From Mesostigma viride (taxonomy: Eukaryota > Streptophyta > Mesostigmatophyceae > Mesostigmatales > Mesostigmataceae): a DNA stretch of 64,000 bases. The notes below the pieces were generated by a model. The model did not search any database and was not told the origin of the DNA. It saw nothing but the letters and a program-made list of their open reading frames with translations. A program made the position numbers and the translations under genes. This document shows positions 10,630 to 20,983 of the stretch, in pieces. How positions within the stretch are numbered: the stretch's first letter is position 1; each line of letters starts with the position of its first letter. The DNA lies in the NCBI GenBank assembly GCA_009746045.1, contig RPFO01000050.1, forward strand, positions 5,063,228 to 5,127,227, written 5' to 3'.

Positions 10630-11517
10630 TCAGGCAAGACCACCACGGCTGGCCCCAGGCGCGTCCTGGTTCTCCTTGTCGCTGTCGTCGTCGCTGTCGC
10701 TCACCACAATCAGCTCTGGTACCCTGCTACCTGCTGCGCCGTCGTCGACCCGCTGTCGGCCCGCGATGACTGAATCGTCACCGTTGGTAAAGTAGACAGG
10801 TGACAACCCGTCGTTGGCACCTCGCGGATTGTACGTTGGCACCTCGTGGTCGCCAAGTGTCTCGTCGCCTAGCCCAGCGACACCCCCTGCTCCTACCTCA
10901 AGGTCACTATCGTACCCAAGAGGTGCAAACTCCTCCCAACGCGTCACACGAACGCGAAGGGGCGGGGGCAGCTCCTGAAAAAGAACTCTTACTCGCTCTG
11001 GAAACCTGCCGACTCTTGTCGCGCGCTGTCCTCCGGCGATGGCTTCCGCTGTCGCCCCGACCTCTGCAAGCCGCCTGTGATGCTCCGCTCCGCGTCGTTC
11101 ACGCCTAACTGGCCCCGCTGCAACACCCTCGTCGCCGATGCCGCCTGCGAAAGCACGTGGTACTCCCGCGCCCGCTACTGTCGGTACAAACTCGTGTCGC
11201 CTTGCTGCCAACTCCGTCCGCACTCGCTCTGCTACTGCAGTAATCACCGTCTGGATGCCGACCAACCCGTGAAGCTCCTGCTCAAGGTCGTCGATGCTCC
11301 GGTGCTCCGGAATGACGATGGTTTGTACGTGTCGCAGAATTCGCTCCCAGTCTTCGACCTGGTCGTCGACGAATTGCACGAAGCTGCGATTTACAGGCGG
11401 ACGATCTGCAAGCAACAAAGATAGATCCCGAACGACACGGCGTAATTCAGGAGAAATCGAACCCCCAGCAGACTGCCGAAACCGGAAATCCTGCTGCCGT
11501 TGTTCCTCCTGCACCAT
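10630..11517 (-). CDS. ORF0: extra protein upstream of gag in Copia-1, function unknown
   Basis: This 295-aa ORF starts 93 nt inside the 5' LTR and ends about 100 nt before gag. I do not recognise the family. The first half is predicted helical and charged, the middle is Gly/Ala/Arg-rich, and the C-terminus has a hydrophobic core LIVV followed by a Ser/Asp run (SDSDDDSD). That last pattern resembles a SUMO-interacting motif, which is inference only. The ORF is intact here, and its homologue in Copia-2 is broken by indels. Standard Copia elements have no separate ORF before gag. Confidence 0.7.
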   Translation of the reverse strand: MVQEEQRQQDFRFRQSAGGSISPELRRVVRDLSLLLADRPPVNRSFVQFVDDQVEDWERILRHVQTIVIPEHRSIDDLEQELHGLVGIQTVITAVAERVRTELAARRHEFVPTVAGAGVPRAFAGGIGDEGVAAGPVRRERRGAEHHRRLAEVGATAEAIAGGQRATRVGRFPERVRVLFQELPPPLRVRVTRWEEFAPLGYDSDLEVGAGGVAGLGDETLGDHEVPTYNPRGANDGLSPVYFTNGDDSVIAGRQRVDDGAAGSRVPELIVVSDSDDDSDKENQDAPGASRGGLA

Positions 11518-11610
11518 TCACCACCGGACGAGCTCCTCTCGTCGTCAAAGCTGCACACCGCAACCGGCAACGACCCTCCTGGCCGTTCCGCTGAGACTGG
11601 TTGTAATTTG

Positions 11611-12307
11611 AGTTAACTTCTTCGCACACGCAATGTGAAGGATATGGTTGCAATGCAGCAATGTGTGAATATGGTTGGAAACGGAGCTTTGTTAAATCGG
11701 ATAATGTTTACAGCGCTCACACACTTGAGGCTTGTACACGCGCTTGCCAAGTCAAGGCACAACACGTGAGGCGGGCTCGCAAGAGATGCCCATTTGGCAC
11801 TGGCCTATTGTTTATATACTTGTGCACTGTGCTTGCTAGTCCTGAGCAGCCTAGGAGGCCTGCTCAGTAATAACACCCCCGGTACAGTATTCACTACCTG
11901 TACAGCGCCCAACTCCTATACAGTAGGTCTGCCATACAGGCACAGTGACCACAGAGTACAGTCACCACAGTGATTATTGCATCTGCACCTAGAAGTCCAG
12001 GACTAAGCCTGCGGTACCAACAGACCACAGGTTAAGGTTACTATTTCCTGCGTACGACGTATTAATCCAATACCGTCGTAGGTACAGCACCTAATTCCTG
12101 TCAGCCCAGGAATTACTGTCGACCCCATATGTCGTCGGCAAATATTCACGTCCGACTTAGAAGAACAGCCGGCTCGCGCTCGCGCGCGACCGGGAAGTCG
12201 GAACGCCATAACTTTCTTGATACTTGTCGGAATGAACTCGTTCCGGTGCCGCTGGAATCGCAGAGATATGCCGAATCAGGATCACGCCAATGCGCTTGGC
12301 GTTAACT
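11611..12307 (-). repeat. 5' LTR of Copia-1
   Basis: This 697-bp LTR is followed on its outer side by the CCTGG target duplication. On the minus strand it carries a TATATAA box (about 11813-11819) and downstream TGTAA, so it is the likely promoter of the element. Confidence 0.92.
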
Positions 12308-12722
12308 CCTGGCCCCGAGGGCATTCCCAAAAGGGTAGGGAATCGAAACCTGTCACGAACTACCTCCAGATGTTGCTGGACGACCTAGTGGTCCCAGCCC
12401 AGTTTGATGAGCACCGCATCCACTCTCTCTCCCGTCTTTGGACTGCCATGCAGGACAAGACGCGGTGGAAGAAGATTGTCAAGGCTCACACGCCCGACCC
12501 TGTGGGCAAGCCCCCTCCCCCCAAGCGGAGGAGGCGTTTTGATGAGTAGTGTAGTTAGGATTTTCTAGACTAGATAGCTTAGAGTTAGGATAGTTCAGTG
12601 ATCACGCGGCTTCCTCCACCCCATCCATCATGGAATATGTGCTACATGATCTCCCCACGGAGGCATGTTATAATTTAATTTAATTTAATTTTTAATAGGC
12701 CTTTGTATGAAATTAGCGCATG
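12308..12722 (+). mobile_element. 3' end of a non-LTR (LINE) retrotransposon
   Basis: A coding remnant ends at a TAG near 12547 with a Pro-rich and Arg-rich tail after WKKIVKAH. A 3' UTR follows and finishes in TAATTTAATTT-type repeats. The same C-terminus and 3' UTR occur at about 61380-61650, so this is a family. A small stem-loop (CTCC-CCAC-GGAG with CATG arms) sits just before the A/T tail in both copies. The upstream part was displaced by Copia-1. Confidence 0.75.
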
Positions 12723-13395
12723 TGTTACGTCCCAGCCCAGACACACCTAGCCTGAGCCACGTAGCGAAAGATCTACCATGCCGGAATTAGGAAGATTCAA
12801 GGTGGCCTAATGCAGATTGCGCTTCACGACTGGGGTCGTGAGATATCTGGCACCGCGACTTGATGCCAAGCTAATTAATACACACTTATTATAATGGCTA
12901 GCAAGACCAATTACAAATGGATAATTGCCCCGGGCTCAATGTGTAGGCGTATTCGCACTTATCATTCATCAAACCAAGAGGACGAGACTCTCGTCCTCGG
13001 ACCAATTTCACCTAGGTCTGCCACTACGCTGGCAAGGGGCGCCGACATGGCGCCGACCTTCCAAAGCATGCAGTCCACACAAGATCCTCGGGTCGACATC
13101 GACCCTCGCCTACAGAATCCACGCATGAGTACAATATCTCAACTAGCTATAAAGTACGCAGCGCGGCGCGACTGCACCGGCCCCTAGAAGATACACGCAT
13201 ACAACAACCTAGGCCCAAAATAACTGGTCCGAATCACACAAACTGTCATAGTTCCATACAAAAGTCCTGACCAAGGGACAATTCCCAAATTAAGTCCCGA
13301 AATGAGTCCCAAAGTCCTACGGACTATATGACAACAAGTCAAACTACATCATTTATTCCATTGTTACGTCCGTCCAAAAGGGCCGGGACGTAACA
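12723..13395 (-). repeat. 3' LTR of the pol-less element
   Basis: This 673-bp LTR runs on the minus strand from TGTTACGTCCCGG to GGGACGTAACA. It appears identical to the split right LTR. The short ORFs in it are not supported as genes. Confidence 0.9.
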
Positions 13396-13409
13396 CTCCT
13401 CCCCCCCCA
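13396..13409 (-). other. Polypurine tract of the pol-less element
   Basis: The minus strand reads a G run then GGAGGAG directly before the LTR. This is the expected primer site for second-strand synthesis and it fixes the orientation of the element. Confidence 0.7.
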
Positions 13410-16400
13410 CGGGGGTCGGTAGTCCCTACCGTACAATTAGAGATAGAAAGGAAACAAGTAAGCTACGCTACTATAAGAGTACTATGTCCCAACCCCGGTT
13501 CACCCGCGGGTTAGTAATACCAATTCCTCTACTAAGAGGTCGATACACAGGACCAACCCTGACGTAGTAGCATGAAACAGGATGACAGGATCATTCCGCC
13601 ATCCGTCATAAAACTCTCACAACCATCTCAGCGACCGCCGTTGTTGACGCGCCGATCCACTGGAGCCACCTTAGGGGGCGCCACCGCGTGCCCTATCCCA
13701 TCCACATAATAATGCACAGTCCATGTAATCCCGCGCAACCAGTCCCGAGGTCCTGAGCAGCCTCAAACTTGATGAAATGTTGACCATAGGGGTACTATGT
13801 CCCAGCCCTTGTGCACCAACGGGCCATTGAAACCAGGTCCCCCCAGACTTGCCACGCAAGGGCAACTCTTTATAAAGCCAATCGGGACTGTCAGCAGGAG
13901 GGAATATTTTTCATGCATACAACTTGATGATCCGGCCGACGAGGTGGCCAGTCATGTATCCCGTCCAGCCGAAACCCAGCCTTACAGCGCGACTGATGCG
14001 CGTAATCACATGACGATTAAGAAGTACTACTAGCGTCGACGACGGTGAGGCACAGCATGCAGTGCAGGCCCCATGCTCAGAAGCGAGGGCGTGCACCAGA
14101 AGAATCTGATCCATCGCCTCGCTACCGACAGCTGTACGCGTCCTCTCAAATACAGGCGCGCCGTGAGCCAATTACCGACCATGCAACGTGGCCGTCCCTG
14201 GCCGCCACTGGAGTGGCTGTATAGCGGGGGAAGCCTAGCGTGGCCGCTAGAGTGCGCCTCCCCTGCACCTGCGAACGCATGCAGGTGCCCGCAAGGCCCT
14301 AGTGTGTCCACTAGAGTGCGCCCTGCCGTCTCTATCCAGTGCAGGAAACAGGCAAAGTCGATCAACACCGGAAACTTGGATAATATGGCACGTTAAGTGC
14401 CCAAAACTAGCAGGGCCCCAGCGTGTCCACTGGAGTGCGCCCTGCCAACTCCTCCACGAAGCTGCAGTAAGTTAGGCACAACACCACTCCGGCCGACGTG
14501 CATAGACCGGAGCAGTCGCCGGTCCCCGCATTCCTTACTGCCAATGTGCCTGAACTCCACCGCAAGCGCACGGTTGATGTTTGCGCAGGCCCATATGCAT
14601 GTGATGCTCAAGGCCGCCGACGTGGACTGCATAGCGCCCGCAATGCCCGCACTTATATAATGCAATGGGCAGGTCGGGGAGTGACACGCCTTGCAGGAAC
14701 TGCCGTATCAGTAACGTTGCCCCTGCGAGACACCGTGCTGCTCATGGAGTAGGGCCGAAGCAACCCCGCAGTCCCAAACAAGAGCTCCTCGGGCTCGATC
14801 GCGCCCAGCGCACAGGTGCTCAAGCACATACAGCGATCGTGGGCCGGGGTCAAACCCGCGCACGACCGATCCGCCTGTCCACCCCGCTTGGCTGTCTTGC
14901 CCAGGATCCCGATTCCCGCAACAGAAACACGCCCCTATGTATGGAGTCCCCACCGCGCATTGCCACATCCCCCAGTCGAAGCTTTAGGGCCTCTCACCAC
15001 CCCTGTACCAGTGCATGGCCATGGGGTATAGTACATTTTGCCGCCCACACAGCCCGCCCGCCATGCACAAGGAACGCCATGCTCTGAGTCCCTCATCCAT
15101 GCAACCTCATAGGCGCGCGGACACGAGCCATTTGCAACTCACGCTCGATCGGCCTCCACCAGTGGTACGTGCAAGGAACAACTCCCTACCGGGCTCAGCC
15201 CACAGGAGGGACGCGAACACTGCGCGATGGTAGCCATGCACAGGGTCGCGGGCAGTGACCAGGTGCTCAGACTCCAGCAGCTCGGTCCTGCCTGCCTCTC
15301 AGTCTCGGGTCGCCGTTACTACCGTCCCCGTGACTCGCCCTGAGTCGACGGCCCGATCCCGCACGTCCCATGTACCTCAGTGCTCTGCCATGGCTCAGCG
15401 CGCGTCAGCGCCGGGTCCACTCAGAGCGGACGTACCGGCCCAATGCAGTGATACCGGGTGTTACTCGGACACCGGCAGTCTGCGGGGCGACAGCGCCACA
15501 TCATGTGGCATCGGCACCATGCACGCGCACTGTTGAGGCGGTGAGACAATGACCGGACACCGCCACCTGCTTCTGATGCAACCACGACCGGCACCAGTGC
15601 AACCACGACCGGCTGGGTCATCCACCACTACTGCCGGCAGTACGTGCTGTCGCCATGCAACTGCACCGTGCCCGCATATGCTTGCAGCCCCGGGGGCCCT
15701 TACTCCCGACGGTCGCGGCGGACGCGGGCGCGCCCTGCATGCACGGTTACTCGAGCCCAGGAGTGCCCTGACCCAGCTAGGCGTCGACTCAATGCCGGGG
15801 TAGCCAATTGGTTGGCTACCGACAATTCAACAAGGTGATGTACATCTGTTTGCCGGCCGACCACGATTCAGTACAGGCTCCGCCCTGCCTGATCGCCCAG
15901 TTGCATCGGGGTTGCAACAGCCTCCATGCACCGTGCCGTCTCCATGCACCGTGCCGCACTAGTGAAATTAATCACGTGCAGGTGCACGAGAAGCCAAGCA
16001 CGTCCCTCACGCGCTAGGAAGTCAGGGAGCCGTGACTCATAGCCGCCCGCCGGAAGGCTCCCTATAATAATACTTGGCCGCGTGCCATGGGACTCCGCGT
16101 CCGTTGGTCACGCGGGACGCGACGTGCAGTCAGGCCGTAGTCTGGGGTCGCTGGCACTTGCTGCCGAATCCGGCATCCCACGCGGAGATGCCTCGGTACG
16201 GACGCCTTAGTAGTAGAATCATCAAGCATCCGGTGAGCCCATGTCCAAAAAGGCTAGGACCATGTGCACATGCGGTGCTGAGTGCCTGACGTGGTCCTCT
16301 TCGGGACGACCCGTTCAAGCACACCACCACTTGCAGATTATCCCATAGAGAATATAGCATGGAGAAAATATATTATATAGAAAATAGAGAATATCGAAAA

Positions 16401-16850
16401 TATATAATATCCGCACGCTGGCGCATCGATCCCTGGCATGGCAGTAGAAGGGTCGTCGGATCCACGCGCGGCTGCGCCTCGATCCCTGGCATGGCAGTAG
16501 AAGGGTCGTCGGATCCACGCGCGGCTGCGGTGGATTCCTACATAGATGGCCGGCTCGATCCAAAGCCGAACCGTGCCGATCATACAGGAGCTAGATATAA
16601 TTAAGAAGAGTATGGTATCATAAAGAAGTGTAGTGGACCAGTACAAGCAAGTACTTAGTATATAAAAGGTAGGTATAGTAAAGAAGTATATGGTATTATT
16701 AGTAGCCATCTGGTTTCATACGCTCTGCGACCCCTCCCCTTCCCCCGGGGACGACGCGTCCACGCGATCGTCCAATTACTGCCAAGGAGTCTTGCAAGGA
16801 TGCTGGACCGCCGGGCGCTCGTGTGTAATGCGATGTGCATGATACTCGCC
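13410..16850. other. Noncoding interior of the pol-less element
   Basis: No ORF here resembles RT, RNase H or integrase on either strand. A roughly 50-bp unit is tandemly duplicated at about 16432-16535. A/T-rich tracts lie at 16360-16410 and 16600-16690. This large noncoding interior resembles LARD-type derivatives of LTR elements. Confidence 0.6.
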
Positions 16851-16851
16851 G

Positions 16852-17174
16852 TCAGGGCACCAACAGGAACCATCGGGAAACCAAACTACTCGCCGGCACA
16901 CGCGAATGTCCACATTCAGCGCGTCCAAAGTCGAGCCCAATGATGATGTCCGCTGCGCCCAGCGGTGCGATGGTCGCAGCCATGTCGAACGGGGTGCCTT
17001 GCAGCACACCTTTGATCTCTGCCAGACCGGGCGATTGGTGTTGGCGACCATCCGAGTGGGTCAGATGCACGGCCGTCCGGTGTGGGGGCTGGGCGTCAGG
17101 CCCAGCCGGCACACCAGTGCCGCGTTGAGGAAGGACGTGGAAGCGCCTGTGTTGACCAAAAACTTGGCATCCAT
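16852..17174 (-). pseudogene. Retropepsin-like protease remnant
   Basis: From ATG at 17174 the frame reads a protease start with VNTGAS, where the catalytic motif should be DTGAS, so the catalytic Asp is Asn. It stops at a TGA shortly after. The rest continues in another frame and includes GAADIIIGLDF, which matches the second conserved protease block. One frameshift near 17080 joins the halves. It lies downstream of gag as expected for gag-protease order. Confidence 0.6.
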
Positions 17175-17219
17175 GACGGTTGGTTGGCCGTGTCTGAATA
17201 TATTATTACATTCTCATAT

Positions 17220-17733
17220 ATAAAATATCCCATTACCGCCAACGGTACCCTATATAAAACCACTAGTGCTAGACGCCTAATAGTAATTTCCCATTACCGC
17301 CAACGGCGTCCATGCATGGGGTCAGTGTATGATTCCAAACACCCCCCTTACTGCTGATAGCATGATAACAGGGTGACCTGCTATACTGTGCAGGACCAAC
17401 GCACCCTTCGTACTACTGACATCGTGATAACAGGGTGACCTGCTACTGTGCAGGACCAATGCACCCTTGGTATTTGGTACAGATGTGGGGCAAAACAGAC
17501 ACACACCCCCTTGCCCTACACAGGTGGGCATTCTCAGAATGGCTAAGGTGGCCAGCCACTAGGACTGGAAAAGCGCACCGGAGTGAACATATTATAAAAA
17601 TATAATTATTAGTTAAATATACTAATATAGTAATATATATTATAGTACACTTCCCAGCGGCAAACTCGTAACCGGCCACTGCTGGTGACTCAAAGGTCGC
17701 ACGCTGTCCGGAGGCTAGTCGTGAGCCTCGATC
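17220..17733. repeat. Short tandem duplications between gag and the protease remnant
   Basis: A roughly 65-bp unit with GATAACAGGGTGACCTGCTA is repeated at about 17352-17410 and 17425-17475. A shorter unit (CCATTACCGCCAACGG) is repeated at about 17231 and 17291. The stretch 17580-17645 is A/T-rich. No gene is seen. Confidence 0.6.
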
Positions 17734-19116
17734 TCATTGACCGCGCGCAGCACGCCCTTGGTAGAACTCATCGCTGGCGGCCGCGGCTGCTGGTGCTGAG
17801 TCGTGAACTGCCGGGCCTGCTGGCGCCCGCTCATCCGCGTTGCGGGGCTTTTCCCTTGGGCCAGAGGAGTCCGGGCGACTGCCGAACGCCGGGCCTGAAA
17901 ACCTGGGCTCGGTCTCCCCCGTGCCACGTCCAGCGTGCCTGCTACGGAGTTTGGGGCAGTCGCGCCTGAGGTGACCCACCTCAAAGCACATGAAGCAACG
18001 GGCTTTACTCGCGTCGATGGCGTTGAGGCCATGGTCAGCGTTCCCGTCCTCCAGGTCATCGGGGGAGTCATCGTTCTTCTCGCCGTCGTGCGGGGGATCT
18101 GATCGGTAGAACCGACGCACCGATGGTGCGCGCCCGCGAGCCACGACGTCGGCCACCTGCAGAAGATACCGCTGGATTTTCAGGATATCCCACTCATCCC
18201 AGGGGACCTCAGCGTAGTGCTTCAGTATCTCATCCTGCAGCTCGGGACTGAGGGCCTCAATGAACCGGATCTTGTACTCGTACCAGGTCATGTCTGTCAG
18301 GTAGGCGGCGCTGGACTCAAACTTGGACAGGAACTCGCGATACGGAGTGGTCCCCTGGCGCAGCTTGCCGAAGGCGAGTCGCTCGTGGATCTCCGCGTCT
18401 GGGGGTACCAACTTGCGGCGCACCCTGTCCATCAACTCCTCCACGGTTTGCGGGTACGACTGGGATGCGATGCTCTCACAGTTCAGGATGCTCACCACCG
18501 AAGGATCCATGCAGGTGTTGACAACATGCGGGATCAGATCGCAGGTGGCAAGTTCCCAACTGTGGTGGTTGCACCAGACGGTATACTGCTGTTGCCACAT
18601 GCGCCCCCATTCGTCGACCTCTCGCGGTTTCATATCCGCGTGCAGCTTGGGTACATTCTTGAAGGTAGGCATCGGTGGGGCCTTTACCGTGTTAAGCTTA
18701 GGCCCACCGACCTCTCTGTAGGAGATGGAGCCGAATGCTGGAGGCTGCGACCGGGGGAGAGATCCGGATCTGTCCGGTGTACCGTGTGTCCGGCGCACCT
18801 GTACCGACGAGGGGTGTTCATACCCCGGGTCATCCAGTGCCACCCTGCTGAAGTTCAGGTTACCGACGGTCGCGGGCGAAGGGACCACGCTGCTGTCAAA
18901 CGCCCGTGGACGCTGTGGTTGGGGTACCGGACGCTGGACGGGCGTATGAGTCCCCTCGCCTCGGGCAGTGACACTGCTTCTGTCATCCCCGGGTCTGGTC
19001 CGTGGTCTTTTGAGTACCCACAGGCGGGCCCTGAGTAACTGGACCCTCGTCAACCTCGCCCATCCCTTCCAGATCGTCGAACTCGCCATCTGCCCCTGGA
19101 ATCTCACCATCCTCAT
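17734..19116 (-). CDS. gag: Gag protein of the pol-less element
   Basis: This ORF is 460 aa as displayed. Residues from about 140 to 330 look like a Ty3/Gypsy capsid (retrotransposon gag) domain, including W-E-x-Y-K-type and LSPELQDEI segments. A CCHC zinc knuckle CFMCFEVGHLRRDC follows near residue 385, then a Pro/Ala/Arg-rich tail. The first 50 or so residues overlap the end of the preceding polyQ ORF in another frame, so the natural N-terminus may come from that ORF through a +1 frameshift or a disabling indel. No pol follows. Confidence 0.75.
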   Translation of the reverse strand: MRMVRFQGQMASSTIWKGWARLTRVQLLRARLWVLKRPRTRPGDDRSSVTARGEGTHTPVQRPVPQPQRPRAFDSSVVPSPATVGNLNFSRVALDDPGYEHPSSVQVRRTHGTPDRSGSLPRSQPPAFGSISYREVGGPKLNTVKAPPMPTFKNVPKLHADMKPREVDEWGRMWQQQYTVWCNHHSWELATCDLIPHVVNTCMDPSVVSILNCESIASQSYPQTVEELMDRVRRKLVPPDAEIHERLAFGKLRQGTTPYREFLSKFESSAAYLTDMTWYEYKIRFIEALSPELQDEILKHYAEVPWDEWDILKIQRYLLQVADVVARGRAPSVRRFYRSDPPHDGEKNDDSPDDLEDGNADHGLNAIDASKARCFMCFEVGHLRRDCPKLRSRHAGRGTGETEPRFSGPAFGSRPDSSGPREKPRNADERAPAGPAVHDSAPAAAAASDEFYQGRAARGQ

Positions 19117-19395
19117 CCGAATTCCATAGCGCCGTGGGTAACAGAGAAGTACTGCCGAAGGACACTCTGCGTCTGCCCCGGTGAGTGGGGCCCGGCGGAG
19201 GTCCCTTGGGACGCCCCCCCCCCGCCCAGGGATGCACTGGCCGCCCTGTGGATGACTGCTGATAACGGTAGTTCAGGGCATCTTCATTCTCGTCTCCCTG
19301 CTGCTCAGGATCCTGTGGTAGCCATTGTGGTCTCGTCTGGGGTTGTTGTTGCTGCATCCGGGGTTGCCGTTGTTGCCGTTGCTGCTGCGGTGGCC

Positions 19396-19430
<35 letters not shown>

Positions 19431-19437
19431 TGCTGTC

Positions 19438-19475
<38 letters not shown>

Positions 19476-19765
19476 GAGTCCCCTTGTAGTATCTCTTGGT
19501 CACTTCTGTCATCTTCCTGCCCGGTTAAGGCGTCTGGATTGTCCCCATCCGCTGGGAACCTAGGGCTGGATCTTGGGGAGCCTTCCACAGGTCTCTCCAT
19601 GACCTCACCTGTACCTGTCCCTACTTGGACGTGCAGTGGTACCTCTAGCCCTTCTGTACCGTGCTCGTGGTTGTCTACAGGTTCTACCTCTCTATTATCC
19701 GAGTCTCTTTCCCTAGTCTCGTCTTCTGTCTCTCTGGCGTTCCTTGTTTGGTACCGTGTTGGCAT
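18983..19765 (-). CDS. PolyQ, acidic ORF, probably the N-terminal part of gag
   Basis: This 260-aa ORF starts at ATG with a charged Glu/Asp/Arg-rich N-terminus, then two long glutamine runs encoded by CAG repeats (about 19395-19475), then a Pro-rich stretch. It ends inside the downstream gag ORF in a frame one base apart. Low-complexity N-termini before capsid domains are common in gag proteins. I recognise no enzymatic domain. Confidence 0.55.
19395..19475 (-). repeat. CAG/CTG trinucleotide repeat in the polyQ ORF
   Basis: Imperfect CTG repeats on the plus strand with TTG and TCG interruptions encode the glutamine runs of the minus-strand ORF. The antisense ORF reading Ala/Val runs is an artefact. 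Confidence 0.85.
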
Positions 19766-19895
19766 GGTGCTCGTACCGGTACCTTACACAGCAGGCAACA
19801 CCTCCCCAGGAAGAAAGAGAGAGAGAGAAAGAGCAACCACGTGCTATGGATCTATAGATATAGAACCTAGTATTACTTCCTAGTAATAGTATCCT

Positions 19896-20237
19896 CTACT
19901 GTTTGCTAAGGCCAATGGTCAGCTGAGAGAAGGTAACTGTAACTGCTGTCCCCTCCCCCTGACTGCTGAGCGTGGGTGGCTTGGAGCATTCACGAGTGGT
20001 GTGCATCCCCTCAGGCAATGGCATGTGTTCCCTAACAAACCTATCTGCATCTGTAATGTTATCAAACCCTTTCCACTTAGCACTAGAGCCTTGGGACAAT
20101 ATCTTATCTTTAATGTGCTCTTCACAAGTCTTCCAACTGTAGAATATAGCTGGTCTACCCTCATCCCCGTCATGAGCTACTGCATAGTAAGGAAATCCAG
20201 ACTGTCCACCCTTATTTATTCTGTTGCGTCTAGGCAT
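19896..20237 (-). CDS. Small protein with RNase H1 N-terminal (hybrid-binding, Cauli_VI-like) domain
   Basis: This is 113 aa from ATG at 20237. Residues 17-70 match the layout of the RNase H1 N-terminal RNA/DNA-hybrid-binding domain: YYAVAHD (17-23), an IFYSW..C segment with Trp35 and Cys38, then KW..KGF (54-58) and DADRFV (63-68). The fold is known from eukaryotic RNase H1 and caulimovirus protein VI. Here it stands alone, without an RNase H catalytic part, as the first ORF of a pol-less LTR element. It may bind RNA/DNA hybrids or element RNA; that role is inferred. The C-terminal 40 residues are unassigned. Confidence 0.72.
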   Translation of the reverse strand: MPRRNRINKGGQSGFPYYAVAHDGDEGRPAIFYSWKTCEEHIKDKILSQGSSAKWKGFDNITDADRFVREHMPLPEGMHTTRECSKPPTLSSQGEGTAVTVTFSQLTIGLSKQ

Positions 20238-20639
20238 GTTACATCATAGGCTGGCAGCGGCTTGCAAGCAGGAGAGAAAGGGGAATCCCAGGCTACCTCT
20301 AAATGCAGTGACCTTAAACAAACGAGGAGAGAGCACGGAGTCTAGCACAGCACACGCCCCAGCCTTCCGCGGCAGAGGGCTATACAATAAGTACACGGAG
20401 GTAAACACCGTCAACACAGTCGGCAACAGCCAGACGGTATCCACCCCCACGACAGGTCAAACAACGATGGTCGTCATCCGCGACTTCCATTGCACCAACG
20501 ACATTCACAACCTATAGAGGCACAACGTATAACAAGAACCCCCTACGCGTGCGGACCCGGAGAGAAAGCGAGCACGCCAGCTAGCCTTCCACAGGCATAG
20601 CTTGCAAAGAAAGAATCCTAACTAGGGGACGTACCATAT

Positions 20640-20900
20640 TCGATGACGTTAATCCCTCCTGAGCTGGCCGCCACCCGGTGTCGTTGAAGGCAAGCCCTGG
20701 CCGCCACTAGGTGTCGTTGAAAACAGGAGAGCTGAACGCTATCGTTGACAGCACCTCACCACAGGACTATTGCTAGCCCCGCCGAGTATCCCAGACTGGC
20801 CGCTTGCTGCCTAGGTCGTCGTTGAATCCCTTTACGGGCTGGCCGCCGACCTGTCAGCAGTCGTTGAATTCCGGAACCTCTACCTACGTCAAGCTCCGCC
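20640..20900. repeat. Degenerate repeats in the 5' leader of the pol-less element
   Basis: A motif of the form CTGGCCGCC followed by TCGTTGAA recurs about four times with variable spacing (near 20660, 20697, 20797 and 20838). It lies between the 5' LTR and the first ORF, where packaging or leader structures usually sit. Confidence 0.5.
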
Positions 20901-20961
20901 TTGGTATCCTAATTGGCTCACTAACCCTCTCCGCGAGAGTTAGCTAACCTTTCCAGCACAT

Positions 20962-20977
20962 TTCCTCCGATAGCCAG
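20962..20977 (-). other. Candidate primer binding site of the pol-less element
   Basis: Directly after the 5' LTR the minus strand reads CTGGCTATCGGAGGAA. A TGG near the LTR end is typical of tRNA primer sites, but I cannot name the tRNA. Confidence 0.35.
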
Positions 20978-20983
20978 TGTTAC

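Larger units (their letters stand above)
1659..12307 (-). mobile_element. Copia-1: near-complete Copia-like LTR retrotransposon
   Basis: Direct LTRs lie at 1659-2360 and 11611-12307, and 5-bp target duplications CCTGG at 1654-1658 and 12308-12312. The element runs on the minus strand: 5' LTR, ORF0 (11517-10630), gag (10527-9340), pol (9306-5749), 3' noncoding region, 3' LTR. The LTRs differ by about one substitution and 5 nt of indels, so insertion is recent. A TTAA-flanked element (3091-5726) interrupts the 3' noncoding region without touching the ORFs. Integrase precedes reverse transcriptase, which places it with Ty1/Copia, although the protease position is abnormal (see pol). A near-identical copy, Copia-2, lies at 20984-29061. 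With the nested insertion removed the element is about 8.0 kb. Confidence 0.93.

Noticed and set aside
12894-13187. 97-aa ORF repeated at 29232-29525
   Set aside because: It lies wholly within the LTR of the pol-less element; duplication reflects the LTR pair, not a conserved protein.
18217-19038. 273-aa plus-strand ORF opposite gag
   Set aside because: It is antisense to the gag frame with its zinc knuckle and has no recognisable domain of its own.
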